A stretch of DNA of 44,980 nt from an uncultured Oscillospiraceae bacterium (GTDB lineage: Bacteria; Bacillota; Clostridia; Oscillospirales; Acutalibacteraceae), in the NCBI GenBank assembly GCA_900546785.1, contig URED01000016.1, positions 1 to 44,980 of the forward strand, given 5' to 3'. Under the pieces are notes generated by a model. That model made no database searches. It saw only the letters and a list, made by a program, of their open reading frames with translations, and had not been told where the DNA came from. Both the position numbers and the translations under genes were made by a program. Positions 36,084 to 42,975 of the stretch are shown in pieces; the first letter of the stretch is position 1, and each line of letters starts with the position of its first letter.

Positions 36084-37394
36084 ATGATTATTACAATTAT
36101 TATTGCGCTTGCAAGGCTGTGTGAAAAACTGCTGCGCCTTTTCGGCAGGGGAGCCACCTCATTTCCCGGGAAATTGGCGCTCTTTCTTAAAAAAGACATA
36201 CTGAAAAGCCTTTCCCGCGGCGTCAGGATCATCGCCGTAACGGGTACGAACGGCAAGACCACGACCTGCGCCATGATAGAATCTGCGCTGAAAAAAGCCG
36301 GTATTTCCTGCTTTTTAAACCGCTCCGGCGCGAATCTGATAACGGGCGTTACCGCGGCTTTTATAGCAAACTGCAATCTCTTCGGCAGGTGCAGATATGA
36401 CTGCGCCGTTTTGGAATGTGACGAGAATGCTTTAAAAAAAATAAGCCTTTATATTGATGCACAGATCCTTGTTGTAACCAATATATTCCGCGATCAGCTG
36501 GACAGATACGGAGAAGTCAGTTCCACGCTGGCGGCGATCAGAGAGGGCGCAGGCAATATGAAAAATGCGCTTCTCGTTTTGAATGCGGATGATCCGCTTA
36601 CGTTCAGCCTCAGCCGTCTTGGTAATCCGTATGTCTCTTTCGGTATAAGCAAGCGGCTTTCGCTGGGCGGCAGGGGAGAAAGCGAGTTCTGCCCGTTCTG
36701 CGGCACAGCGTATGAATATGCATTCAGAACATACAGCCAGCTCGGCGGATTTTACTGCCCCTCCTGCGGCTATGCAAGGGAAACGCCTGATTATTCGGCA
36801 GAGGAGGTATTTTTGCAGGATCCCGATACTTCGTCATTTTTCGCTGTTTTTCGCGGAAAAGCGGCGCTTGTTTCCGTAAATCTCGGCGGTATCTACAATG
36901 TTTACAATGCGCTTGCCGCCGCTGCGGCGCTGCGTGAATTCGGCGTGGGGCTCAGTGATGTGGAAAACGCTTTGTCGGAATTCGGCGGCGCGTTCGGAAG
37001 AATGGAAAGATTTGAAAACGTGCGCATGCTCCTTGTCAAAAATCCCGCCGGCTTCACGCAGACCGTAAATTACATTAAACCGCTTGCCGTGCATAATCTG
37101 ATCTTTGTGCTGAATGATAATGACGCGGACGGCAAGGACGTTTCCTGGATCTGGGACGCGCAGATAGATATAGGCGATCATGTGGGGAACGTTTATGCGT
37201 TCGGGATACGCTCCGGCGATATGGCTCTGCGTTTGAAATACGCCGGCATTCAGGCAAAAATCATCAAAAATTATGATGAGTTCAAAAAGATAACTTCTCA
37301 GCCGGATACCGTTATCATCCCCACTTATACCGCAATGATGGCGCTGCGCCCGTATTTTGCGCACAGATCAGGCAAAAAGGAGTTTTGGCAGTGA
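36084..37394 (+). CDS. murT: lipid II isoglutaminyl synthase, MurT (Mur ligase-like) subunit
   Basis: MurT with GatD amidates the D-glutamate of lipid II, needed for efficient peptidoglycan cross-linking. The 436-residue protein has the Mur ligase P-loop VTGTNGKTTT (52-61), a central ATPase domain with VLECDENALK, an inserted zinc ribbon with Cys203, Cys206, Cys225 and Cys228, and the C-terminal DUF1727-type domain. The N-terminus (MIITIIIALARL) is hydrophobic. No Shine-Dalgarno sequence precedes the ATG, and there is no alternative ATG, GTG or TTG close downstream. The gatD start overlaps the stop as GTGA. Confidence 0.94.
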   Translation: MIITIIIALARLCEKLLRLFGRGATSFPGKLALFLKKDILKSLSRGVRIIAVTGTNGKTTTCAMIESALKKAGISCFLNRSGANLITGVTAAFIANCNLFGRCRYDCAVLECDENALKKISLYIDAQILVVTNIFRDQLDRYGEVSSTLAAIREGAGNMKNALLVLNADDPLTFSLSRLGNPYVSFGISKRLSLGGRGESEFCPFCGTAYEYAFRTYSQLGGFYCPSCGYARETPDYSAEEVFLQDPDTSSFFAVFRGKAALVSVNLGGIYNVYNALAAAAALREFGVGLSDVENALSEFGGAFGRMERFENVRMLLVKNPAGFTQTVNYIKPLAVHNLIFVLNDNDADGKDVSWIWDAQIDIGDHVGNVYAFGIRSGDMALRLKYAGIQAKIIKNYDEFKKITSQPDTVIIPTYTAMMALRPYFAHRSGKKEFWQ

Positions 37395-38110
37395 AGCTGA
37401 ATATAGCCCATTTGTATCCTGATCTTCTGAATCTTTACGGCGATTCGGGCAATATCCTGTGCCTGCAAAAGCGCTGCGCGTGGCGCGGTATAGAATGTGC
37501 CGTAACGCCGCTTGTTTGCGGGCGTGATTTTGATTTTTCATCGTACGATCTTATCTTTATCGGCGGCGGGCAGGATAGAGAGCAAAAGCTTGTCCTGTCC
37601 GATCTCACGCTGAAAAAATGCTCGTCATTAGGCAACGCTGTTCAAAGCGGAGCCGTAGTGCTCGCAATCTGCGGCGGTTATCAGCTGCTCGGAAAATTTT
37701 ATGAAACGGCGGCGGGGGAACGCCTTGATTTTACCGGTATCCTTGATCTTTATACCTGCGCCGGCGAAAAGCGCCTGATCGGAAATTATGAGTTCAAAAC
37801 TGCGGAAAAAATACGGATCATCGGCTTTGAGAACCATTCCGGGCGCACGTTCCTCGGCAGCGGCGTCGCCCCGCTGGGCAGAGTGCTCAAAGGCTTCGGC
37901 AATAACGGAGCGGATAAAACGGAGGGCGCAAGGTATAAAAATACGTTCTGCACCTATTGCCACGGCCCCGTGCTGCCCAAAAATCCCGATTTTGCCGATA
38001 TGCTCATAAAAACCGCGCTGGAACGGCGCTATGACGAGGTCGAGCTTGCCCCGCTGGATTGTTCTCAGGAACTGCTTGCCCGCCGCCAGATCCGCGATTT
38101 GTATATCTAA
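37391..38110 (+). CDS. gatD: lipid II isoglutaminyl synthase, glutaminase subunit GatD
   Basis: GatD is a class I glutamine amidotransferase that feeds ammonia to MurT. AAAAGGAG (37375-37382) is 8 bases before GTG 37391, giving 239 residues; a TTG at 37385 is too close to it. The glutaminase nucleophile is Cys94 in LAICGGYQLLG, the same position as I recall for Staphylococcus aureus GatD, and the catalytic His191 lies in CTYCHGPVLPKNP. The start HLYPDLLNLYGDSGN is typical of the family. Confidence 0.95.
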   Translation: MKLNIAHLYPDLLNLYGDSGNILCLQKRCAWRGIECAVTPLVCGRDFDFSSYDLIFIGGGQDREQKLVLSDLTLKKCSSLGNAVQSGAVVLAICGGYQLLGKFYETAAGERLDFTGILDLYTCAGEKRLIGNYEFKTAEKIRIIGFENHSGRTFLGSGVAPLGRVLKGFGNNGADKTEGARYKNTFCTYCHGPVLPKNPDFADMLIKTALERRYDEVELAPLDCSQELLARRQIRDLYI

Positions 38111-38131
38111 TTAATTAAATTAAAATTTTTC

Positions 38132-38160
38132 TTGATTTTATATTCCGCTTATGGTAAAAT
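38132..38160 (+). promoter_or_regulatory. sigma-A promoter of rpsB-tsf
   Basis: TTGATT (38132-38137) and TAAAAT (38155-38160) are separated by 17 bases. The start site should be near 38167. Confidence 0.78.
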
Positions 38161-38166
38161 GTTTCA

Positions 38167-38279
38167 GCACGGAATATACAGGCCGTGCAATCCACACGCA
38201 GTGCCTGCGTCCGCGGTGTATGATTCGGGCGCGTTGCCATAGGCGCGGCGGAGGAATAACCCAAAGGAGGAATATAATA
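38167..38279 (+). promoter_or_regulatory. structured 5' leader of rpsB
   Basis: The roughly 113-base leader contains two perfect small hairpins. GCACGG (38167-38172) pairs with CCGTGC (38183-38188), and ACGCA (38196-38200) pairs with TGCGT (38206-38210); GC-rich sequence follows up to the AAAGGAGG site at 38263-38270. Ribosomal protein S2 represses its own operon in several bacteria, so an S2-binding leader is plausible. No known leader class could be assigned by eye. Confidence 0.45.
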
Positions 38280-39041
38280 ATGGCAAATGTAGTTTCTATG
38301 AAACAGCTTTTGGAGGCCGGTGTTCATTTCGGTCACCAAACAAGAAGATGGAACCCCAAAATGGCTCCTTACATTTTTACGGAGCGCAACGGCATCTACA
38401 TCATCGATCTTCAGAAAACGGTAAAGAAGCTTGATGAGGCTTATATGTTCGTTCGCGATCTTGCCGCAGAGGGCGGTTCTATCATTTTTGTAGGCACAAA
38501 GAAGCAGGCGCAGGAATCCATTAAGGAAGAGGCGGAACGCTGCTCCATGCCTTATGTAAACGCCCGCTGGCTCGGCGGTATGCTTACCAACTTCAAAACG
38601 ATCCGCGGCCGTGTTGCCCGCCTTGCTCAGCTCAAGAAGATGAGGGAGGACGGCACTTTCGATCTTCTTACAAAGAAAGAGGCTGCCGGTCTTGAACTTC
38701 AGATCGAAAAGCTTGAAAAATATCTCGGCGGTATCACAGAGATGAATAAAGTGCCTGACGCTATGTTTATCGTTGACCCGCGCAAGGAGCGCATCGCCGT
38801 ATCAGAGGCTGTGAAGCTCGGTCTTCCTATCGTTGCTATCGTTGATACAAACTGTGATCCGGATGAGATCGATTATGTGATTCCCGGAAATGATGACGCT
38901 ATCCGCGCTGTAAAGCTCATCGCAGGCGCAATGGCTTCTGCCGTTATAGAGGGCAGAGACGGCAGCGATGTTGCTGAAGCTGCCGAAGAAGCTCCCGCAG
39001 AGGCAGCAGAGGAAGCACCCGTAGCCGAGGATGCTGAATAA
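38280..39041 (+). CDS. rpsB: 30S ribosomal protein S2
   Basis: The start is ATG 38280 with AAAGGAGG upstream; an open frame from 38151 is only leader. The 253-residue protein begins [28 protein letters not shown] and contains [29 protein letters not shown] and [12 protein letters not shown], all typical of S2. The last 28 residues form an Ala/Glu-rich acidic tail, which is common in Clostridia. tsf follows 40 bases later. Confidence 0.98.
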   Translation: MANVVSMKQLLEAGVHFGHQTRRWNPKMAPYIFTERNGIYIIDLQKTVKKLDEAYMFVRDLAAEGGSIIFVGTKKQAQESIKEEAERCSMPYVNARWLGGMLTNFKTIRGRVARLAQLKKMREDGTFDLLTKKEAAGLELQIEKLEKYLGGITEMNKVPDAMFIVDPRKERIAVSEAVKLGLPIVAIVDTNCDPDEIDYVIPGNDDAIRAVKLIAGAMASAVIEGRDGSDVAEAAEEAPAEAAEEAPVAEDAE

Positions 39042-39081
39042 TTTAAGTATAACTGAATTTATATAGTTTGGAGGAATTGTA

Positions 39082-40020
39082 ATGAATTTTACAGCTCAGG
39101 ATGTAAAGACCCTTCGTGAAAAAACAGGCGTCGGCATGATGGAGTGCAAAAAGGCGCTTACCGAAGCTGACGGCGATATGGACAAGGCTGTAGACTATCT
39201 TCGTGAAAGAGGTCTTGCTGCCGCTCAGAAAAAGGCTGCAAGAATCGCTGCAGAGGGCGTTGTTCTCTCTTATGCGGACGCTGCTGCCAAAAAGGGCGTT
39301 GTTATTGAAGTCAATTCAGAAACCGATTTCGTTGCCAAAAATGAAAAATTTATTGATTTCGTTACGGATTGTGCGAAAACGATCATCGCAACAGGCGTAA
39401 GCACCGTTGAGGAGCTTGCTGCCGCAGAATATATGGGCACCGGCAGAACCGTTTCCGAAACGCTGAACGATCTTATCCTCGCTATCGGCGAGAATATGAA
39501 GCTCCGCCGTTTTGAGGTTATGGAGGGCGTGCTTGCAACTTATGTGCATGCAGGCGGTTCCGTAGGCGTTATGGTAGGCTTTGACGTTGCAGATGAATCC
39601 AAGGCAGATACAGCCGAGTTCGCTGATATGGGCAAAAACATTGCAATGCAGATCGCAGCCATGAGCCCCGCTTATCTTGACGAGGCTTCCGTTCCCGCAG
39701 ATGTTATCGAGCATGAAAAGAGCATTCTTGCTTCTCAGATGAAGGAAGATCCCAAAATGGCTTCCAAGCCCGAGGCTGTCCTTGCAAAGATAGCAGAGGG
39801 CAAAATGGGCAAGTACTACAAGGAAAATTGCCTTGTCGATCAGGAATTCGTCCGCGGTGACCTTTATGACGGCAATGTTAAGGGCTATGTGGATTCCGTT
39901 GCCAAGACACTCGGCACGCAGATCAAGATCAACGGCTTTATCCGCATGACAAGAGGCGAGGGCCTTGAAAAACGCCAGGAGAATTTTGCAGAGGAGATCG
40001 CTAAGCAGATCAACGGCTAA
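39082..40020 (+). CDS. tsf: elongation factor Ts
   Basis: EF-Ts is the nucleotide exchange factor that recycles EF-Tu. The 312-residue protein has the N-terminal UBA-like domain with VKTLREKTGVGMMECKKAL, the TDFVAKNEKF signature within EVNSETDFVAKN, two dimerisation subdomains and a C-terminal LVDQEFV segment. GGAGG precedes the ATG. The usual neighbours pyrH and frr do not follow: a strong terminator and then accessory DNA do. Confidence 0.98.
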   Translation: MNFTAQDVKTLREKTGVGMMECKKALTEADGDMDKAVDYLRERGLAAAQKKAARIAAEGVVLSYADAAAKKGVVIEVNSETDFVAKNEKFIDFVTDCAKTIIATGVSTVEELAAAEYMGTGRTVSETLNDLILAIGENMKLRRFEVMEGVLATYVHAGGSVGVMVGFDVADESKADTAEFADMGKNIAMQIAAMSPAYLDEASVPADVIEHEKSILASQMKEDPKMASKPEAVLAKIAEGKMGKYYKENCLVDQEFVRGDLYDGNVKGYVDSVAKTLGTQIKINGFIRMTRGEGLEKRQENFAEEIAKQING

Positions 40021-40054
40021 GACTTCCGCGAAAAATTCAATATGATTTGATTTT

Positions 40055-40089
40055 AACGGCTTAAAACCAACGGTTTTAAGCCGTTTTTT
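40055..40089 (+). terminator. strong Rho-independent terminator after tsf
   Basis: AACGGCTTAAAACC (40055-40068) pairs perfectly over 14 bases with GGTTTTAAGCCGTT (40072-40085) around a three-base loop, followed by further T residues. It marks the end of the chromosomal housekeeping block. Confidence 0.95.
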
Positions 40090-40104
40090 CGTGCTCGATA
40101 CTTT

Positions 40105-40189
40105 TGAGGCAAAATTCATCGAATTATTGTAAAATATCGTAATTTTTCATATCAATATGAGGCAAAGTTGGGGCGAAAAATGGGGCGGG
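40105..40189 (+). repeat. four TGRGGC-type short direct repeats at the edge of the mobile element
   Basis: TGAGGCAAA occurs at 40105-40113 and 40158-40166, and the related TGGGGCGAA and TGGGGCGGG at 40169-40177 and 40181-40189. The last three copies are 11 and 12 bases apart, about one helical turn. Such phased repeats at an element end resemble arm-type recombinase or regulator binding sites. No integrase gene lies in the window, so the role is inferred. Confidence 0.5.
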
Positions 40190-40253
40190 TTTGAATAATC
40201 TAATCTTCTGCTAAGTTGTCTCAAATCAGTATATAAAATATTCAAATTATAAG

Positions 40254-40289
40254 GTGTGTAATTATAGAAATATAGTTGCACACTTTTTT
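40254..40289 (+). terminator. hairpin with GAAA tetraloop and T6 upstream of parA (terminator or attenuator)
   Basis: GTGTGTAATTATA (40254-40266) pairs along all 13 bases with TATAGTTGCACAC (40271-40283), counting two G-T pairs; the loop is GAAA and six T residues follow. It lies 28 bases before the parA start. It could insulate the element from outside transcription or attenuate parA. No clean promoter was found in 40190-40253. Confidence 0.75.
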
Positions 40290-40317
40290 ATCAAAGATAG
40301 AAAGGGGATAGTGTAAA

Positions 40318-41145
40318 GTGCCAAAATGCAAAACGATTGCCATATGCAATCAAAAAGGCGGCGTGGGTAAAACAACTACCGCAGTCAATCTCGGCGTCGG
40401 ACTTGCAATGCAGGGCAAAAAGGTCTTGCTTGTGGACGCTGATCCGCAGGGCGATCTGACAATCAGTCTCGGCTGGCAGGATAACGACGGTTTGCCTGTT
40501 ACGCTTGCCAATAAAATATCGGATTTCATTCAGGACAGGAGCAGCACCCCCGATGATGTCATTTTACATCATTCCGAGGGTGTTGATCTCATACCATCAA
40601 ACTTGGAACTTTCTGCACTTGAATTAAGCCTTGTAAGCGCAATGAGCAGAGAGGTCGCAATGAAAGGTTATCTGCACAGTCTTAAAGATAAGTATGATTA
40701 TATCATCATAGACTGTATGCCTTCGCTCAGTATGATCACCATTAACGCGCTTGTTGCGGCAGACAGCGTGATCATTCCCGTACAGGCGCAGTATCTTTCC
40801 GCCAAAGGAATGACGCAGCTCATTCAGACGATCTTAAAGGTCAAGAGACAAATCAACCCGAACTTGAAAATTGACGGCGTGCTTTTAACGCTTGTGGACG
40901 GCAGAACAAACTTTGCCAAAAGCACAAAGGACGCTATCAAAAACACTTACGGTAAGTTTATCAGAATTTTTGATACGAGTATTCCTGTTGCGGTAAAAGC
41001 GGCGGAAACAAGCTCAAAAGGCAAAAGTATTTACGCCTATGAGCCTAAAAGCAAAGCGGCTGAGGCATACAGGAAATTAACAAAGGAGGTGCTTAACATT
41101 GAGCAAAGAAAGACAGACAGACTTCGTACTGCCGAAACTCGATGA
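40318..41145 (+). CDS. parA: ParA-family partition ATPase
   Basis: The 275-residue protein has the deviant Walker A motif KGGVGKTT (13-20), then VLLVDADPQGDLTISLGW and YDYIIIDCMPSLSMITINAL (Walker B region), typical of ParA/Soj proteins that move or space plasmids, chromosomes and integrative elements. It starts at GTG 40318 after AAAGGGG (40301-40307). parB overlaps its end by 47 bases. The neighbourhood is accessory, so it most likely serves an integrative conjugative element and not the chromosome. Confidence 0.94.
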   Translation: MPKCKTIAICNQKGGVGKTTTAVNLGVGLAMQGKKVLLVDADPQGDLTISLGWQDNDGLPVTLANKISDFIQDRSSTPDDVILHHSEGVDLIPSNLELSALELSLVSAMSREVAMKGYLHSLKDKYDYIIIDCMPSLSMITINALVAADSVIIPVQAQYLSAKGMTQLIQTILKVKRQINPNLKIDGVLLTLVDGRTNFAKSTKDAIKNTYGKFIRIFDTSIPVAVKAAETSSKGKSIYAYEPKSKAAEAYRKLTKEVLNIEQRKTDRLRTAETR

Positions 41146-42037
41146 ACTCTTTACTTCGCAGAGTGAACGGGATAACGGTATGCTGCCGCATTTGCAGGAT
41201 ATACCGCTGTCATTGCTAGATGATTTCCCTAACCATCCGTTCAAAGTCCGTGATGATGAAGATATGCTCAAACTCACGGAAAGCATAACCGAGCGTGGCG
41301 TTCTCGTTCCGGCAATCGTAAGACCGAAAGTAGATGGGAGATATGAACTCATATCCGGTCACAGAAGAAAGCGGGCAAGCGAGTATGCGGACAAGAAAAC
41401 ATTACGCTGTATCGTTTCCGACCTTGATGATGACGCCGCCACTATCATAATGGTGGACAGCAATATTCAAAGGAGTAACATACTGCCGAGTGAAAAAGCG
41501 TTTGCATATAAAATGCGGCTTGATGCTATGAACAGACAGGGAAAAAGAAGTGATTTAACTTCGACACCACTGGTGTCGAAGTTCAGAACAAATGAAGAAC
41601 TTGCCGAACAGGTTGGAGAAAGCCGAGAACAGATACGGCGATATATCCGATTGACAAACCTTGTTCCCGAACTGCTTGAAATGGTGGACGAGGGCAGGAT
41701 AAAAATGAGACCCGCCGTAGAAATATCCTATCTTGACGAAGATGCACAGCGTGATCTTGTGGACGCTATTGATTTGGAGGAATGTACGCCGTCCCACGCT
41801 CAGACAATCAAGATGAGAAAGTTTTTTGAGGACGGCAAGCTAAGCACAGATGTCATCACTTCCATTATGCAGGAGGAAAAACCAAACCAGCGAGAAAAGC
41901 TCATCATTCCCAACAAGGCAGTTGAAAAATACATTCCGAAATCCGTTCCGCTTGAAAAACGGCAGGATTATGTGTTTAAGGCTTTGGAGCATTACGGCAA
42001 ATATCTGCAAAGGCAGAAGATGCGAGACGCAAGGTAG
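41099..42037 (+). CDS. parB: ParB/Spo0J-family partition protein of a mobile element
   Basis: The 312-residue protein starts at TTG 41099 with AAGGAGGT 8 bases upstream, inside parA. The N-terminal ParB nuclease-like domain has the segment ISGHRRKRASEY (85-96), with GHRR in place of the chromosomal GERR, the CTP-binding region of modern ParB models, followed by VDSNIQRSNILPSEKAFAYKMR. A helix-turn-helix lies at about 165-190 (EELAEQVGESREQIRRYIRL). A 27-bp palindrome is embedded in the codons for residues 153-162, just before this helix-turn-helix. The C-terminus is helical. No chromosomal replication genes are nearby. Confidence 0.92.
   Translation: MSKERQTDFVLPKLDELFTSQSERDNGMLPHLQDIPLSLLDDFPNHPFKVRDDEDMLKLTESITERGVLVPAIVRPKVDGRYELISGHRRKRASEYADKKTLRCIVSDLDDDAATIIMVDSNIQRSNILPSEKAFAYKMRLDAMNRQGKRSDLTSTPLVSKFRTNEELAEQVGESREQIRRYIRLTNLVPELLEMVDEGRIKMRPAVEISYLDEDAQRDLVDAIDLEECTPSHAQTIKMRKFFEDGKLSTDVITSIMQEEKPNQREKLIIPNKAVEKYIPKSVPLEKRQDYVFKALEHYGKYLQRQKMRDAR
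41557..41583. repeat. 27-bp palindrome inside parB (candidate parS or operator)
   Basis: The arm AACTTCGACACCA (41557-41569) is followed by a single central C (41570) and its exact reverse complement (41571-41583). It is in frame and encodes T-S-T-P-L-V-S-K with flanking residues. It does not resemble the canonical Bacillus parS. It could be a centromere, an autoregulatory operator or an RNA hairpin. Confidence 0.8.
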
Positions 42038-42187
42038 CGTCATTACAAATTTTCGCTTTCCCTTTCCCACACCCTAACCCTTTTCTAACCTTTACCAACC
42101 GAGAAAGAATAAGTTCTTAAAGAGTTTAGATATAGCACAAAACAGAGAAAGAAGTGATGTCAGATGATTTAGGAAATAATCGCAAAA

Positions 42188-42216
42188 TTGCCTATATATA
42201 TCAAAAAGAGTAATAT
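42188..42216 (+). promoter_or_regulatory. possible promoter of the lipoprotein gene
   Basis: TTGCCT (42188-42193) and TAATAT (42211-42216) are spaced by 17 bases, and AAGGGAG (42223-42229) with ATG 42239 follow. The rest of 42038-42187 is noncoding, with a pyrimidine-rich tract near 42050-42100 and no recognised site. Confidence 0.45.
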
Positions 42217-42238
42217 CAAGGCAAGGGAGCGATGAAGT

Positions 42239-42907
42239 ATGAAAAAGGCGATTTGGATAACCGCAATTTGTGTTTTGGCTGCAATGCTGTTCGCAGCTTG
42301 CAGGAACAGCGCAAAAGAAAACACTGCCTTAAATGAAAGCGAATCCGTTTTTTCTTCGGCTGGTATAGTCAGCAGCGATGAAACTGTAACAGAAAGCGCA
42401 GAGTTTTCAAACAATACGGCAGAGCAAAATGCCGCCGGTGCACAGCAAAACACAAGCGGGAGCAGTACGAAAAATACACCGAATGAGACCGCAGCACAAC
42501 AGAAAGGAACAAATACCACCGCAGGAACAACAGCAAAACGCCAAACTGCTGCACAAAAACAGACAACTACCAAAAGGCAAACTACAACGCAAAAGCCTGC
42601 CACCACAAAGAAACCCACTACAACAAAGAAAAGCGGCGTCAATCAAAGCGATGTTCAGTGGGTGCAGGCACAGGCGCACGCATATATGCGCAGTAAAGGC
42701 ATCGTAGTCGATTCGGGCGTAGGCAGTTATTCCGGGAGAATTTCAAGTGCGAACAGAACAAAAGAGGAACTTCTTGATGAGGTCAAGGAATGGATAGACG
42801 GCGAGTATAACGACTGCAAAGCAAGCGGTTATGACACGGTATATATGTACTGCAAAATCGAAAACAGAGGTAACGGCAGTTATTTTCTGTATGTAATGTA
42901 CGGCTAA
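42239..42907 (+). CDS. lipoprotein with Thr/Gln/Lys-rich linker and unknown C-terminal domain
   Basis: The 222-residue protein starts with a signal peptide (MKKAIWITAICVLAAMLFAAC), with the lipidated Cys21 in an FAAC lipobox. An acidic Ser/Asn/Glu-rich stretch (22-70) and a very low-complexity Thr/Gln/Lys linker (about 68-135) follow, then a compact domain of about 85 residues (SDVQWVQAQAHAYMRSKG to the end) with a Trp/Tyr-rich final strand. I do not recognise the domain. The layout suggests a membrane-tethered domain held away from the surface by a wall-spanning linker. Between parB and a large adhesin, it may help conjugation, surface exclusion or adhesin function; this is inference. Confidence 0.8.
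   Translation: MKKAIWITAICVLAAMLFAACRNSAKENTALNESESVFSSAGIVSSDETVTESAEFSNNTAEQNAAGAQQNTSGSSTKNTPNETAAQQKGTNTTAGTTAKRQTAAQKQTTTKRQTTTQKPATTKKPTTTKKSGVNQSDVQWVQAQAHAYMRSKGIVVDSGVGSYSGRISSANRTKEELLDEVKEWIDGEYNDCKASGYDTVYMYCKIENRGNGSYFLYVMYG
42540..42637 (+). repeat. degenerate tandem repeat encoding the Thr/Lys linker
   Basis: Imperfect short units of the type ACNACNAARAAR/CARAC repeat across this stretch and encode runs such as TTTKRQTTTQKPATTKK. The pattern is an ordinary source of length variation in surface linkers. Confidence 0.65.
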
Positions 42908-42921
42908 TTCAGCCGAAACAG

Positions 42922-42951
42922 AGCACCGATCAAAACATCGGTGCTTTTTTT
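42922..42951 (+). terminator. Rho-independent terminator after the lipoprotein gene
   Basis: AGCACCGAT (42922-42930) pairs perfectly with ATCGGTGCT (42937-42945) around a six-base loop, followed by T residues to 42951. The next gene begins 24 bases further on, so its expression needs read-through or a separate promoter. Confidence 0.88.
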
Positions 42952-42975
42952 ATGTCTAAAAACAGGAGGAATAGT

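Noticed and set aside
38151..38279. Longer N-terminus for S2 starting at 38151.
   Set aside because: It overlaps the -10 box and structured leader; the conserved S2 sequence and the SD site both mark ATG 38280.
40318..42037. Chromosomal parAB (soj/spo0J) near the replication origin.
   Set aside because: No gidA, gidB, rnpA or dnaA neighbours; GHRR variant, overlap style and adhesin context indicate a mobile element.
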